The notes below the pieces were generated by a model. That model saw only the letters and a list, made by a program, of their open reading frames with translations, was not told the origin of the DNA and searched no databases. The position numbers and the translations under genes are program-made. From Termitomyces sp. T153 (lineage: Eukaryota; Basidiomycota; Agaricomycetes; Agaricales; Lyophyllaceae): DNA of 64,000 bases. Shown one piece after another: positions 20,998 through 31,662 of the stretch (its first letter is position 1; every line of letters begins with the position of its first letter). The DNA lies in assembly GCA_018296165.2 (NCBI GenBank), contig JACKQL020000128.1, positions 1-64,000 of the forward strand. Direction: 5' to 3'.

Positions 20998-22554
20998 TCA
21001 AATCAACGCACCTTCAAGGTCAAAAGAAAGCTCTCCCACAGGAATCAGATCATCATCCTTGAGACGGAAGTAGGCATAGACAACTAAAACCAGATTGTAT
21101 ACAGAGTTGTTCATGCGCATAGGACCCCATTTGAGAAGCCATTGCTTGTAATAGTCTATATCATCGAAAGGCTGGGAAGGAATTTGAAGAAAGTCAAAAA
21201 CTAGTTTTCGCAATGTCGAGCATCTCCAGATCAAGTACACCAGCCCTCGCCACAAATCTTGGTGTCTCTCATTATCACATTGGGTGCCTTGTTTCTCGTT
21301 GTGCTGGTAGGCAGAAAATGGTTTTGGACACCAGCATGAGTAGCATCCTCCAATGCGATCTTTAGCAAATAGGCCTCTTCTGAAGATGCTCTCATAGTGG
21401 GAGCCTGAACCTCGAATGGGAATGGAGCATTGAATGAGAGTGTTGTGGTGGTCAGTGTTCTCGATTTGGAGCACGGTATGAGCAATACATGCACTTTCAA
21501 TGATCTTGGTACGTGAAACCATGTACTTTTCAAAATCAGAGTATCGCTGATGTGCACCAAGAACAGATAGAGAGACAGCAGGGAATTGAGTTGTTGTAGA
21601 AGATGATGCATTCGATTTAGCACTGCCTGTAGCTGGGATTGCATATGGAAGAGAATGATTGCTGGAAGAGATTGCTTGCTGAGAGGAGCTACTGTTGGAA
21701 GGTGTAGTACATGGAGCTGCATGACCTTTAGTGGACCTCCGCACAGAGTTACTGCTATATGGAGTGTAAGATGGGATGGGGCTACTGCTAGAGGGAGTGG
21801 AATGCTGAGTGAACGAACTGAGATCAGATAAACTTGGTATGATTGAGGAGGGTTCTGAAGCACAAGATGCAAGGCAATGCAAGGGAGATGAATTAGAAGC
21901 AGATAATGGAGAAGGTTGCCAAGTTGGAGATGAAGTTCTGTTGTTAGATTTGGATGAAAGACGAGTAGGCACAGGAAAGCTCAGAGAAGTGCTAGATGAA
22001 CGAGAAGAAGACACTGCAGAAGAGACATTGGAAGAGGTAGAAGCAGTGAAAGGATCATCATGAGTGAGCTGATCCAGTTTGCGCTTCAGATGTGCTCGGC
22101 CAACAAGAGAAGAAGGAAGTTTTTCTGGCAAAGAATTTGGACTATCATCGGTCCTCTATAGGGAGATAAGAAGATGCTCAAACAAGAATAGGTAGAGGGC
22201 TTCACCATTGCATGGCTACATATAATGTGCAAATATAAAGTACGTGGTTCTGTAAGTTCCTGACAATTCGAAAAAGGACATGGAAATTTTCCGGTTGTTG
22301 CATCAGCATGTATGATAAAAATTCGACCTTGAAATTATATCAGAATATTTTACCAGCTTTCGAAACTAAAGATGTACCCATAGCTTGATAAACAATAGTC
22401 TCATCTTCATTATGAGTAGGTAGATGACGAAGAAGCTTGGATTCATCTTGATAAAGAGTTGAACAAATAGGACAAATACAACTAACAAATCAATGAGAAG
22501 ATAAGATTCAAAGAAATACAACTTCTCTTACTAAGTGATGACACTTGCAGACAT
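20998..22554 (-). CDS. C2H2 zinc-finger protein sharing both ends with the OrsD-RecQ helicase
   Basis: Start ATG 22,552-22,554. Introns of about 50 nt bring together MSASVITYCICPICSTLY and LLRHLPTHNED (finger 1, C-x2-C-x12-H-x4-H), then IIHADATTGKFPCPFSNCQ and LYLHIICSHAM (finger 2). A Ser-rich linker of about 150 residues with a basic start (GRAHLKRKLDQL) follows. The C-terminal module is GGCYSCWCPKPF...H...TQCDNE, then WRGLVYLIWRCSTLRKLVF. The second finger region and the C-terminal CYxCW module resemble the two ends of the helicase at 24.6-30.3 kb (TVHRDGKTGYLPCP and ICYLCWIPF). The OrsD and helicase core are absent. I infer a DNA-binding relative of that helicase. The stop used here is TGA at 20,998; a GTGCGT donor just before it allows a slightly different end. 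Confidence 0.65.
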
Positions 22555-23039
22555 TCTTCAAATAGTCAGGAAAGAGAGATCATAGGAGATCAGAACAAGG
22601 AGTAAAATATGATACGTTCAAGATCTTAAAGAAGTGGATATATGATGTCATGATGAGGTCAAGTGTCAAGTAGCACTAACTTGCTGTACCACCTCAGCCA
22701 CCACCCAGTATGATTCTATCGTACTCTAATATGATATAGAATGCTGGAATAACAAGGAGTATTAGGGTACAAGCAATGGATATCTGCTTATTATTCAAAT
22801 ACTGTCCAAGAGTCATGGTAAATACATAAAAATGGACAAGTAACACTGACTTGCTGTACAAGCTCAGCCACCAGCTATCATGACTTTAAGATATAGAATG
22901 TATATATGTCAGAACTGACAAATCAGTCAAGTCATTGTCAAGCCAGTCTTGTAATTCTTGATTTGTCAGTGCTGACAAATCACTCGAAAAGCGTTGTCTG
23001 AAGACATTCATCTTTGATTCGTCATAATTCTCATGCTTG
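22555..23039. promoter_or_regulatory. Divergent intergenic region with repeated modules and a palindrome
   Basis: This 485-base stretch separates the divergent C2H2 gene and acidic orphan, so it should hold both promoters. A module around AACTTGCTGTACC and CTCAGCCACC occurs near 22,678-22,710 and again, diverged, near 22,850-22,880. At 22,959-22,982 there is an inverted repeat: arms TGATTTGTCAG and CTGACAAATCA around a 2-base centre. A related GACAAATCAGTCAAGTC lies just upstream. The same arm occurs in every satellite unit. That the element is functional is inference. Confidence 0.4.
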
Positions 23040-24533
23040 ATGGCCATTTATACTGAACATGATGATGTCCTAAACTCTTTACAAGCTGCTCTGAATGCTA
23101 TTGGCACTCTTCATCCACTAGATAGACCAACCACTCCCCCCAGTCGCCGACAATATGCTAATACACTGAAACTGGCTCGTGAATTTATTGGACAAATGGA
23201 ATCTCATGTTTCTCTTCTGGCAACTGTGTCCGAGGACTTTTTTGATGGAGAATATAGCTGGGAAGAAGACTCAAGAATTGAAGGTGAGCTTATTTGTTGA
23301 AATAAGCGCATACATTCACTCCGAATATGTAAAATAGATAGCCTATTGGATATGACCTTTGCACATGCAGATCAGAGGGAATTCTCACAGAATAGCACTT
23401 TAGAAGATGAACATCAACAACATGAGGAGGAACCAAGAGAGGGGGAAAATGAAGAGAATGATGCAAGTATATTTCGAACTCTCTAATTCTGCTGCTCACA
23501 GGGTCTGTACAGGCCATAACTTTAAGACTTTCTAAAATTTGGCCAGATACCTTTGGCCGTCCCTTCAGTATTCAGGGATTAATCAACAACATCCTTTGCC
23601 CCAAGAAGCTTACCTTTTCCAAGCGTGAAGATGAAGCACTTGCTCGTTTATTATTGGGATATCATGATACTAGTGTTCCAGTACTGGTAATGTACAAAAA
23701 TGTAGTGCATATATCTAGCGCTAACTTTGGTTCTTGATCAGAAATCACTTCTGGATGGTGCAATGAAGAATATGGGAGAGTGGGCAAACATTATAGACCT
23801 AGCAAAGGATATTGATGCAGAAGAGAACCTCAACACTTGTCTCTTGAAGCGTGAACAGGTAAGGATTCCTTGACATATATTCTATATCCTCTATTTTGAC
23901 TGCTATCATCTTAGTTTCTTCATGAGAATCCGCATGGAGAGAACTTGGTGTCATTCATCTGTCATGTTCTACGCACGATTCATACTCTCAAGTTTCAATT
24001 CTCTTGGAATGGGCTCTCTCAGAATGAACGCAGCAAGTACCTTGATAACGCTTTTGAATATCTCTGCAATGAAGAAATCCAACAAATGCGCATCCGAACA
24101 CCTCAGCAGAAACAAGACATACAATGGAAGAAAATGCGCAAGGCATTTGGTAAGGCATATCAGCGCAAGACGACTACTAGAAACTACGTTTATCATCTAT
24201 ACCAAAAGGTAAATACTTCTATCCTTCTCTTATTTTTTTTTATTTCTTCTCTTCTAGTTTGGCGTTGGAGTTTTGCTTGACCCTACTTGGACAACACCCA
24301 ATGAAATGAAGACTGGACGATCAACTTCATTTGGCCCTATACTGAATATGATGCTACAACAACTGGAGGACAGAATTGATCGAGATGAAGCCTACCCTGA
24401 CCTCCATCAATACTTGCAGACATCTTGCACTAGATCATTGATTCTGTTGGAACAGCTTTTTGACGCAATGGAATTGGACAGCTTCTGGGATTATATCGAA
24501 GTATTTGTGGAGGATTTTCCACCTGATAATTAG
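23040..24533 (+). CDS. Acidic orphan protein of the accessory block
   Basis: ATG 23,040 (a TTG codon precedes it), stop TAG 24,531-24,533, about 430 residues in six exons. All introns keep the frame: GTGAGC at 23,284, GTATAT at 23,465, GTAATG near 23,688, GTAAGG near 23,860 and GTAAAT near 24,209. The N-terminal region ends in an acidic stretch (EDEHQQHEEEPREGENEEND). The central part is helical (TFGRPFSIQGLINNILCP, LAKDIDAEENLNTCLLKR) and the C-terminal part contains QDIQWKKMRKAFGKAYQR and LLEQLFDAMELDSFWDYI. No domain is recognised. It is divergent from the C2H2 gene and convergent with the helicase gene, whose stop codon lies about 55 bases away, so the three form a compact group. Full conservation of splice sites suggests it is expressed. 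Confidence 0.65.
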
Positions 24534-24587
24534 AGACCAATTGTAATTGAATGCGTCTCTGAATGTGTCTACACTTTGTCTACTTTA

Positions 24588-27500
24588 TCAAACAGTGTCT
24601 ACTTCCATTGCTGTGATAGGCCTCATTTGCTTGTATGTGCGGTAGTAGGCATTCAAAAACTGAATGTGATGAGGAATTTCACCTTGGTCCTTGGGTTCTA
24701 TCTTGACCCACTGCCCAAACAAAGACGGACTAAGCCAACTCTCCTCTGACATGTTTAGAGACTGAGCAATAGGGTGTAGGAACTCCATACGATCTTTTTC
24801 TGGTGCTCGTGTCAGAATGAGGGTGATTATATGTGGAAGAATATTGGGAATGATGTCATGATATGGACATTTAGAAGAGTCGGCTGTAGATCCTTTGGCA
24901 TGAGAACCATGTCCAAAAAGTTCTCTGAAAGGGATCCAACACAGATAGCAGATGGGCCAGACCTTGAACTGATGAAACTTGGTGTCCTGAATACGATCAA
25001 GCCATACAGAGAACCAGCTGTCCATTTTATGATGGGTATGAGGATGAGGCTTGTCATCTACTAGACTGTGCACCCAGCAGTAGCCACATTGTACGGAGAC
25101 TATACAGTCAAGAATTGTTCGAAGAAGGCCAAGCTCAGCTTCTGCATGCCGCATGCGGTCTTCAAGAAGTCTACCATTATTTTCAACATCAAGTAAGTGT
25201 GGAAAGGAAGTGGAAATTGGGCCTGATTGGTATTCCGGTAGAGAGGCTGCACCTGCAGTACGTTTCCTTGAGCTGGGGTGCCCTACTAGAGGTCTGGAAT
25301 AAGATGGTGGTGATAATGTAGAAAGGCTTGAGGACTGATAAAAGCAAATTCAATATCATATACACTCAAATGGATGGTGTTGACATACCTTGGTCATCAT
25401 TTGACAGTTGTCACATAGTGGTGCACCTCCAAGAGATGCGCAAGAATGTGCACTTCCATTGATGATGTAGAGTGCCAGGCGTCGGCATAGTACAGTAGTG
25501 AGAAAGCTTCTCATAGCTTTCCTACCAGTATGATCACCAGGCTCCTCATTGACATCCACAAGAGAAGGAAGAGTAGAGTAGAACACATGAGAATAGGAGA
25601 GGATTCCATCTCGTCCAGCACGCCCAACTTCTTGAACAAAATGCATGATACCATGCACATCATAGTGTATGACATATCGCACAGAAGGATAGTCAATTCC
25701 CTGACCAAAGCCCATAGTTGCAACCATCCAGCACTGGAAGGGCTGAAGTCCAAGACGCCACTGATCTTGACGACGTTTCTTGATCTCCTTGTTTTTTACG
25801 TCATCCATGTCCATGTTGCTATAGTACTCTGGGAAACCTAGCTTCATAGCAAGTTTCTTGACCTGATTTACAGTCTTGCAGTAAATAAGCCCACGCTCAT
25901 TCTGTTTAAGAGTGATATCCTTCACAAGCTTTTGAATCTCATTTTGCAAGTCAGTTTCGTCCGGAATGTGTGTCACATGATACTGGATGTTTTGTCGTGA
26001 ATGTGGTGAGCGAATCTCATGGAGCAGGGAGCGAGGAATCTCCATCCAGCGGCACAACAAGTCAACAGAATCTGGAAATACAGTAGCAGAGAGAAAGGTG
26101 ATTGGTTTTCCAAGTGCTGTTAGTGCCTTGAGCAAGTCAAATCCATCCCGGTATTGCGAAGTATAAATCTGGTGACACTCATCCATGAATGTACGCTTCA
26201 GACGATAGTTGATACTACGAGACCAGTCCCGAAAAGTGTCTGTAGCAACAAGATGTGAAGGGACAATGACAATCCTATCACTGACAGGATGACATTTAGG
26301 ATAAATGCTGCCAGAAATACGGGTTTGCTTTAAGCGCCTGTACATATCTTCCACAAGAGAAGTAAGAGGTATCACAACCAGGAACAGATGATCTGGATAT
26401 AGCAAGGCCGCTGCAAAAAATGAAAGAGCTTTTCCACTGCCAGTTGGAAGAACTGCTAGAACATGGTCATCGGTCAGGCAGGTCTGTACCAATTCAGCCT
26501 GTTCTGGACATGTCCAAGAGTAATTACCCATGTCAAGATGAGGTAGAAGTTCTGGAATGGCAGAAAGAAGGTTTGGGTGGACAAGTGTCATATTTTGACG
26601 AGGTTGTGGACATGGAGCGGATGAAAGACCCATGGCCTGAATGACTTCTTGTGCGATATAAGGTCCCAATGCCTGTGAATGGTCCTCAAGACGTCTCATC
26701 ATCTTGTTGCTAAATGCTTTGAAGTCATCCTCTAATTTCCTTTGTAGGGATTCCAAAAGAGGAGTGAGACGAACATCAAGTTTGTTGAACAACTCTTCCC
26801 AGGCTTCGCCATTCTCCTAATGAAAATCAAAAAGGCAAGAAGTGAGCAGAGTAAAGACAAAATACATACAATGTTAGAAGCCTTCATTTCACTAGCAAGT
26901 GACGGATGAAGCTGGTTTATACATGCATGCCATCGGAAACAGACTCGTTGATCAGAGGCGATGGATGTGTGATTGACACCCGGAAGAGAGTCATTGATTT
27001 GGAGTGTGTAATGATTTTGACCAGTTGTTAGAGAATGTCGGAAAGTGTCATGAATTGCCTTGAGATCTTCATCCTCATCATCTGGAATACCAAAATCGAT
27101 GTGGCCTACATTGACCATGATGGTACACATTACTTGTCGCCAGTCTCGCATCCCCATAGGTAAATCAAGAATATCCTTGGTATATGATCGTAGAGCCTTG
27201 GAAAAGTCATCAGTCTTCATGACTCTACCATTCTGAACGAATACATAGGTGAGGTAATTTTCTGCACGTTGCTTGTCCATGAGGCAGTGAGGTGCCATAT
27301 TAGCTGCAGCTGGATAAATTATACCAAGAACAAGCAAGAGAAGGCGAGAGATCCTGAAGCTGGGAGAATGAGCCACTTGACGTGTAACACCATGAATGTT
27401 TCGACTCTTGTTGTAGGTGGCTAGAAAAGTCAAAGTATTGTTGATGATGAACATGTGACGCCCCCCATCTTTGTTATTTGCGAATTTTAGGTCATCACAC

Positions 27501-30272
27501 TCTGTTCCCCGTGCTCCTCCACCCCAAGTAGTGCAGGCAAGACAGAACAGAAGACCAACAATCCGATCAAGCAATCCAAACCATTCCCATAGTTCTGTAA
27601 CAAATATTAATAAAACAAAATATAACTGCTATATAATCTCTTACGAGCACGAGCTTTGATTGTTCCTCTAATGGTTTGAAAGAGCTGTCTATTCTTTGAG
27701 AGATGAGTGAGAAGCATCTTGTCAAACTGATCCCAGCCATTGTCAAGTAGCCAGAATATGGAGAATTTTATATCTTCGTTCTGTGTGTCATCTTTGAACC
27801 AGTCTTTAGCATTTGTTGAACTAGGATCCATGCGACGGTCAATATAATCCATGATATGATTGTATGGGCACCCTTGGAAGAGTTCATGAATCAGCCCTTC
27901 AACACGAAGAATAGTGGAGGATATTCCATCATGAAAGCTCTTAAGCAGGATCGAAGAACCGTCAATGTCAAGAGCAGTTTTGGTAACGTTCCAATTAAAT
28001 CTAGGAATTCCAGGCTGAGCTTTAGCAATTGCTGTGAGGCGGAGCATGTTCTGACGAAGAGAATTGAAGAGATGCTGTCCATTCTCATGAATCCACTGTC
28101 GTACATGAGTTTCATAACACCTATGATAAAATGAGTGGACATTGGAAATGTTTATAAACAATATGAACAGACATTTGACGACTGGAACCACTGTTATTAG
28201 AAAGACGAATGACTTCCCAGCATCCAGTTGCACGGAAACACCACTGTGCACGTGCAATATTATGGGGAAACAGAGGAGGAGGAGCAAGTAGGCCATGGTC
28301 ATCTTTCAAATGAGAGGAAATCAAGAAACGAGTGAATGGATCTTCACGATCATCATGAAGAAACTTGTTGCTTGGCTGTGATAGCAGTGCCCAGATACAG
28401 CTATGAATTTGGTGCAGTAGGGAATCATTGCAGTAGTCAGGATCTTCAAGAGAGTTTTCGAGCATTGTAAAAAGACCAAGAGTGTCGGAATGTAAATGAA
28501 TCATGAATTTATTGATGGGAGTCTTGAGATTGCGAAGAATAAATACTAGAAAGCAAGCAATATAGTCCGAGTATTCTTGTAGTGTCTTGCCCTCTTGAGG
28601 TTTCATGAAAGGCTTCTCTTTTACTTTTGTTCTGAAGGGACAGCATCAGTTTCAACAAATAAAATAGCAAATGAATCACTTGCTTAGGATCAGGAGATCG
28701 TACAAGTCGTCTTATAAGAACATCCAGTTCACAAAGCTCTCTAGCAACTTGAACATAATACTGTTGAACTAGATTTTGAAGGCGAAAGAAGGAAGGTTCA
28801 TCTTCATCTCTCGGAGGATCAGCAGTCCTTCTAAGACGTCCAAGATTGACACCCTCAAGCATCATATCCCATTCCATATAATCAACAATGAGATTGCGAG
28901 CATGAGTGTTTGTTGCAGGGACATATGTTTCAGGCAGCTTTCCTAGTCCAATGGCATCAGAATAGTCGAGTATCTGTTTGAGAGCATCAACATTGTCTTG
29001 AGGAACATAAGTAACCTCTTGAATTGTTCTCTCTTGGCGATATCTGGTCAGCGCTTGGCATCGGACAGTACAAGAGAGGCGATCTTTGGGCTGAAGCTCA
29101 GGATGAGCTATAGCACAATGCTTGTTGAATCGATTGGAATTTGCATGAATCCAGAAAGAAGTAGTGCACGATGGAACTAGGCATTTGACACCTTGAATCA
29201 TGCTAATTCCTTCAAAGGGAGGTATTGGATTTTCACCAAGTTTAACCGGTTTGTGCGCATCAAGTAACATCAACAACTCCTCCAGTCGTTCCTTGGAGGG
29301 TATTCGGCGTTCTATCGACATGCTCTTTTGCTTTCCAGATGTGTGTTTATAAGCATGGGCATGAATCCGATCAAATGGAACAAGTGATTCACAAACTAGA
29401 CAGATAATGCGATTGAAAAGAGGGTCCACGAGAAGCTGGTAATTAGCAAGCTTCTGGATAGTCTCCTTGACGATTTCATCTGGAGTTTGTAGTGGAGAAT
29501 GTCGATCAGAATGGTTTTCATCAATACTAATGATAGTTTCTGTGTTGCTATCGTCAGAATCAACGTCAGCTCCTTCATAATCAACTTCGATGTCCTCTTC
29601 ATTGAGCTCTTCTTCATCTTCTGTTGGCTGAGGAGGATGAGATTCGTCTGGGGACTGTCTATTCCTGACTGATTGCGCTTCAATTGAGAAAGTACCAGGA
29701 GAGCCCATTGGAACATCAGCTAAAGGAGCCGATGGAGGAGTGATGGGGAGACTAGGTTCAAGTAGAGTGCTAGAAACAGACGGAGCACCTGACTGAGTTT
29801 GATCTTCAGCAATAGAGAGATTTTCAACAGGAATACTATCCAGAGGTGGAGGAATTCTGGTTCCAAAGGTACCAGATTGTTCCTCTACATCCTCGTCCAA
29901 GTAATATTGTGGTCCATTAGCATCAGGATGAGGATTCATTCGGCAAAGTTGCAGCAAATTGTAGTAGGATAGGCGAGAGTGACTTGTTGCACCACAAGGA
30001 CAAGGAAGATAGCCTGTTTTTCCATCACGATGAACTGTGATTGATTCCCCTAAGAAATGATCAAAGATTTATCGTCTAGATAATACATATGATAACACAC
30101 CTTTGATTTTGACAGTATTCTTCAAACAATGATAAGCTGTATTGTGAGCTTTTTTGGCTGAACTAGAGACAATTATTGGTCTTTGACAATTGGGAATCTT
30201 GCATAATGCTCTGAGAATGTGTTCTTGTCAATGTAAGAGAGTCAAAAAGGAATAAATGAACCGTTTTGGCAT
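24588..30272 (-). CDS. OrsD/C2H2-containing RecQ-family DNA helicase
   Basis: The model starts at ATG 30,270-30,272 (MPKRALCKIPNCQR after a short first exon) and ends at 24,588; about 1,700 residues. The N-terminus has Cys/His modules (CKIPNCQ...H...H; TVHRDGKTGYLPCPCG), then an acidic linker and an OrsD-like region (ICLVCESLVPFDRIHAHAY, HTSGKQK; CLVPSCTTSFW...HCAIAH). A middle region contains RGTECDDLKFAN and NMAPHCLMDKQRAENYLTYV. The helicase core lies in 25,390-26,830: Gln motif CPEQAELVQ, Walker A LPTGSGKALSFF, DECH box FMDECHQIY, FLSATVFPDS, ATMGFGQGIDYPSVRYVIH and QEVGRAGRDG. All key motifs are present. A Ser-rich linker and a double zinc module (CGYCWVHSL; ICYLCWIPF...H...KCPYHD) close the protein. 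The junction after RSPDPK needs a GC-AG intron (near 28,630-28,685). RecQ enzymes unwind DNA 3'-5'; fungal relatives are often subtelomeric or repeat-associated. Confidence 0.85.
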
Positions 30273-30338
30273 TTTGTCTATATTGGTTTAAGCATAAGAG
30301 CATTATGTGATGATAAAATGACTAGCCTTTTTATTCAC

Positions 30339-30725
30339 TTATAAAGTGTGAGGATCAATAGATGTGACTAAAACAACTGAAAAAGTGCTGGTTGAGACGG
30401 AAAAAAATTGAACACTCTTGGTGCTTCTGAATAGTGCCATATTAGGAAGGTGGATAGCTGCAAGTCGTACATCTTGTATTAAAAATGTATAGTCCCATAT
30501 TTCCCAGTGTCGAGTTTTTAAATAGCTAAATTCATAAACAAAAGACTCTTCTTGGCCATCTAGGTATTGAGTGTAATTGACAAACATCTTGTTTTTATTT
30601 TTGTATCTACTCTCTAACTTTGTATGGAATGAATGAGCACTAGCAAAGTCTTTTATATATATTTCAAGAATGAGAACAAAGAATACTGATACACCATGTT
30701 TATGTATACTGTTTACAGGAGGCAA
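30339..30725 (-). other. Open reading frame, possible exon of an accessory gene
   Basis: 128 codons without a stop in AT-rich DNA, containing FVLILEIYIKDFASAHSFH, KNKMFVNYTQYLDGQEESF and WEIWDYTFLIQDVRLAAIHL. The start lies at a non-ATG codon just after a possible acceptor (GTAAACAG near 30,715), so it would be an internal or last exon. No upstream exon could be found. Unrecognised. It lies upstream of the helicase on the same strand. Confidence 0.3.
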
Positions 30726-31557
30726 TGATGCAATAATGTAAGGGAGATCTCTGGAGGCTGTGGCTCAATCACACAGCTGGCAAAGGGAAATCCAAAGTCT
30801 ATTCAGTACTGTACAGTGTCTACTGAGATAACTACTCACCTGGCAAAGGGAAATCCAAAGAGAACAAGTCTGAGTATTCTCTAAGCCAGGTGTGCTTCAG
30901 AAGCATGAGAAACAACTGTATAGTATGACAGAGAAAAAAGACAAAAGTGATGTGTCAGCAATTGGTCAGCAGTTACATAAGCTGGTGGCAGTGTCAAAGA
31001 GGCCACACTTGTCTGAATTATTGACAGAGATCTGGTGCAGCCTGAGGGGTGAAGCTAGAACCAATAGATAGGGAGAAGGAAGAAGAATAAAGGAAAACTA
31101 TAGCAGAGCAAATCTGATAAGAACTGGAGAAGGAGAAGGGGAAACAAGTGGGACGTCCCCTGACAAATAATCCACTTGTGCTGTGAAATCCTGAGAAACT
31201 AAGAAACATGATGAGAAAGGGCTATTTCACAAAGAGTGCATCCTCAGTTACAGCTCAACTGTTCCTTGCTCACACCTTCACTACCATCCTTGTCAATTTC
31301 CCCCATCATCCACAACCCTGCTCATGTGCTCTCTAGCCTTAGCCTCTTTGCAAACTCACAACTCCTGCTCTTCCTCTTCAATAGCCAATGAACCCAAGGA
31401 ATTCATACATGGCTTGAGTGATGGAAGGTAGATGGGGTACAAAGTCAGAAAATTCTTATAGGTTGATTGTTCATTCATGCTTTACAGCCCAAAGCTTGAG
31501 CAACAGTGTAGGGTACAATAATAAGTTGAACCATGTGAGGTCTTACATTCTCATCCA

Positions 31558-31662
31558 GAATCACTTGTCCAGCCCTTGTACACACTCACACCACTACCAC
31601 CTCATGTCCATGGTTACTGTCCTATCATAGGGCTACTGCTTCCTTCCTCCTTGTCCTAGAGC
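31558..31662 (-). pseudogene. ATG4: Decayed ATG4 relic
   Basis: About 105 bases align to the ATG4 pseudogene at 14,519-14,622 (the segment that encodes VIGQGPWTWGG...KGWTSDLG). Shared words include TCACTTGTCCAGCCCTT, CATGTCCA, CTGTCCTATCA and GGGCTACT. Most differences are transitions (ACC to ACT, CACGG to CATGG, ACTCG to ACTCA, CACAGG to CATAGG). No coding frame survives. Confidence 0.7.

Noticed and set aside
22290..22330. 26-nt intron in the C2H2 gene
   Set aside because: A 50-nt intron starting at GTACAT gives the same downstream frame with a normal length.
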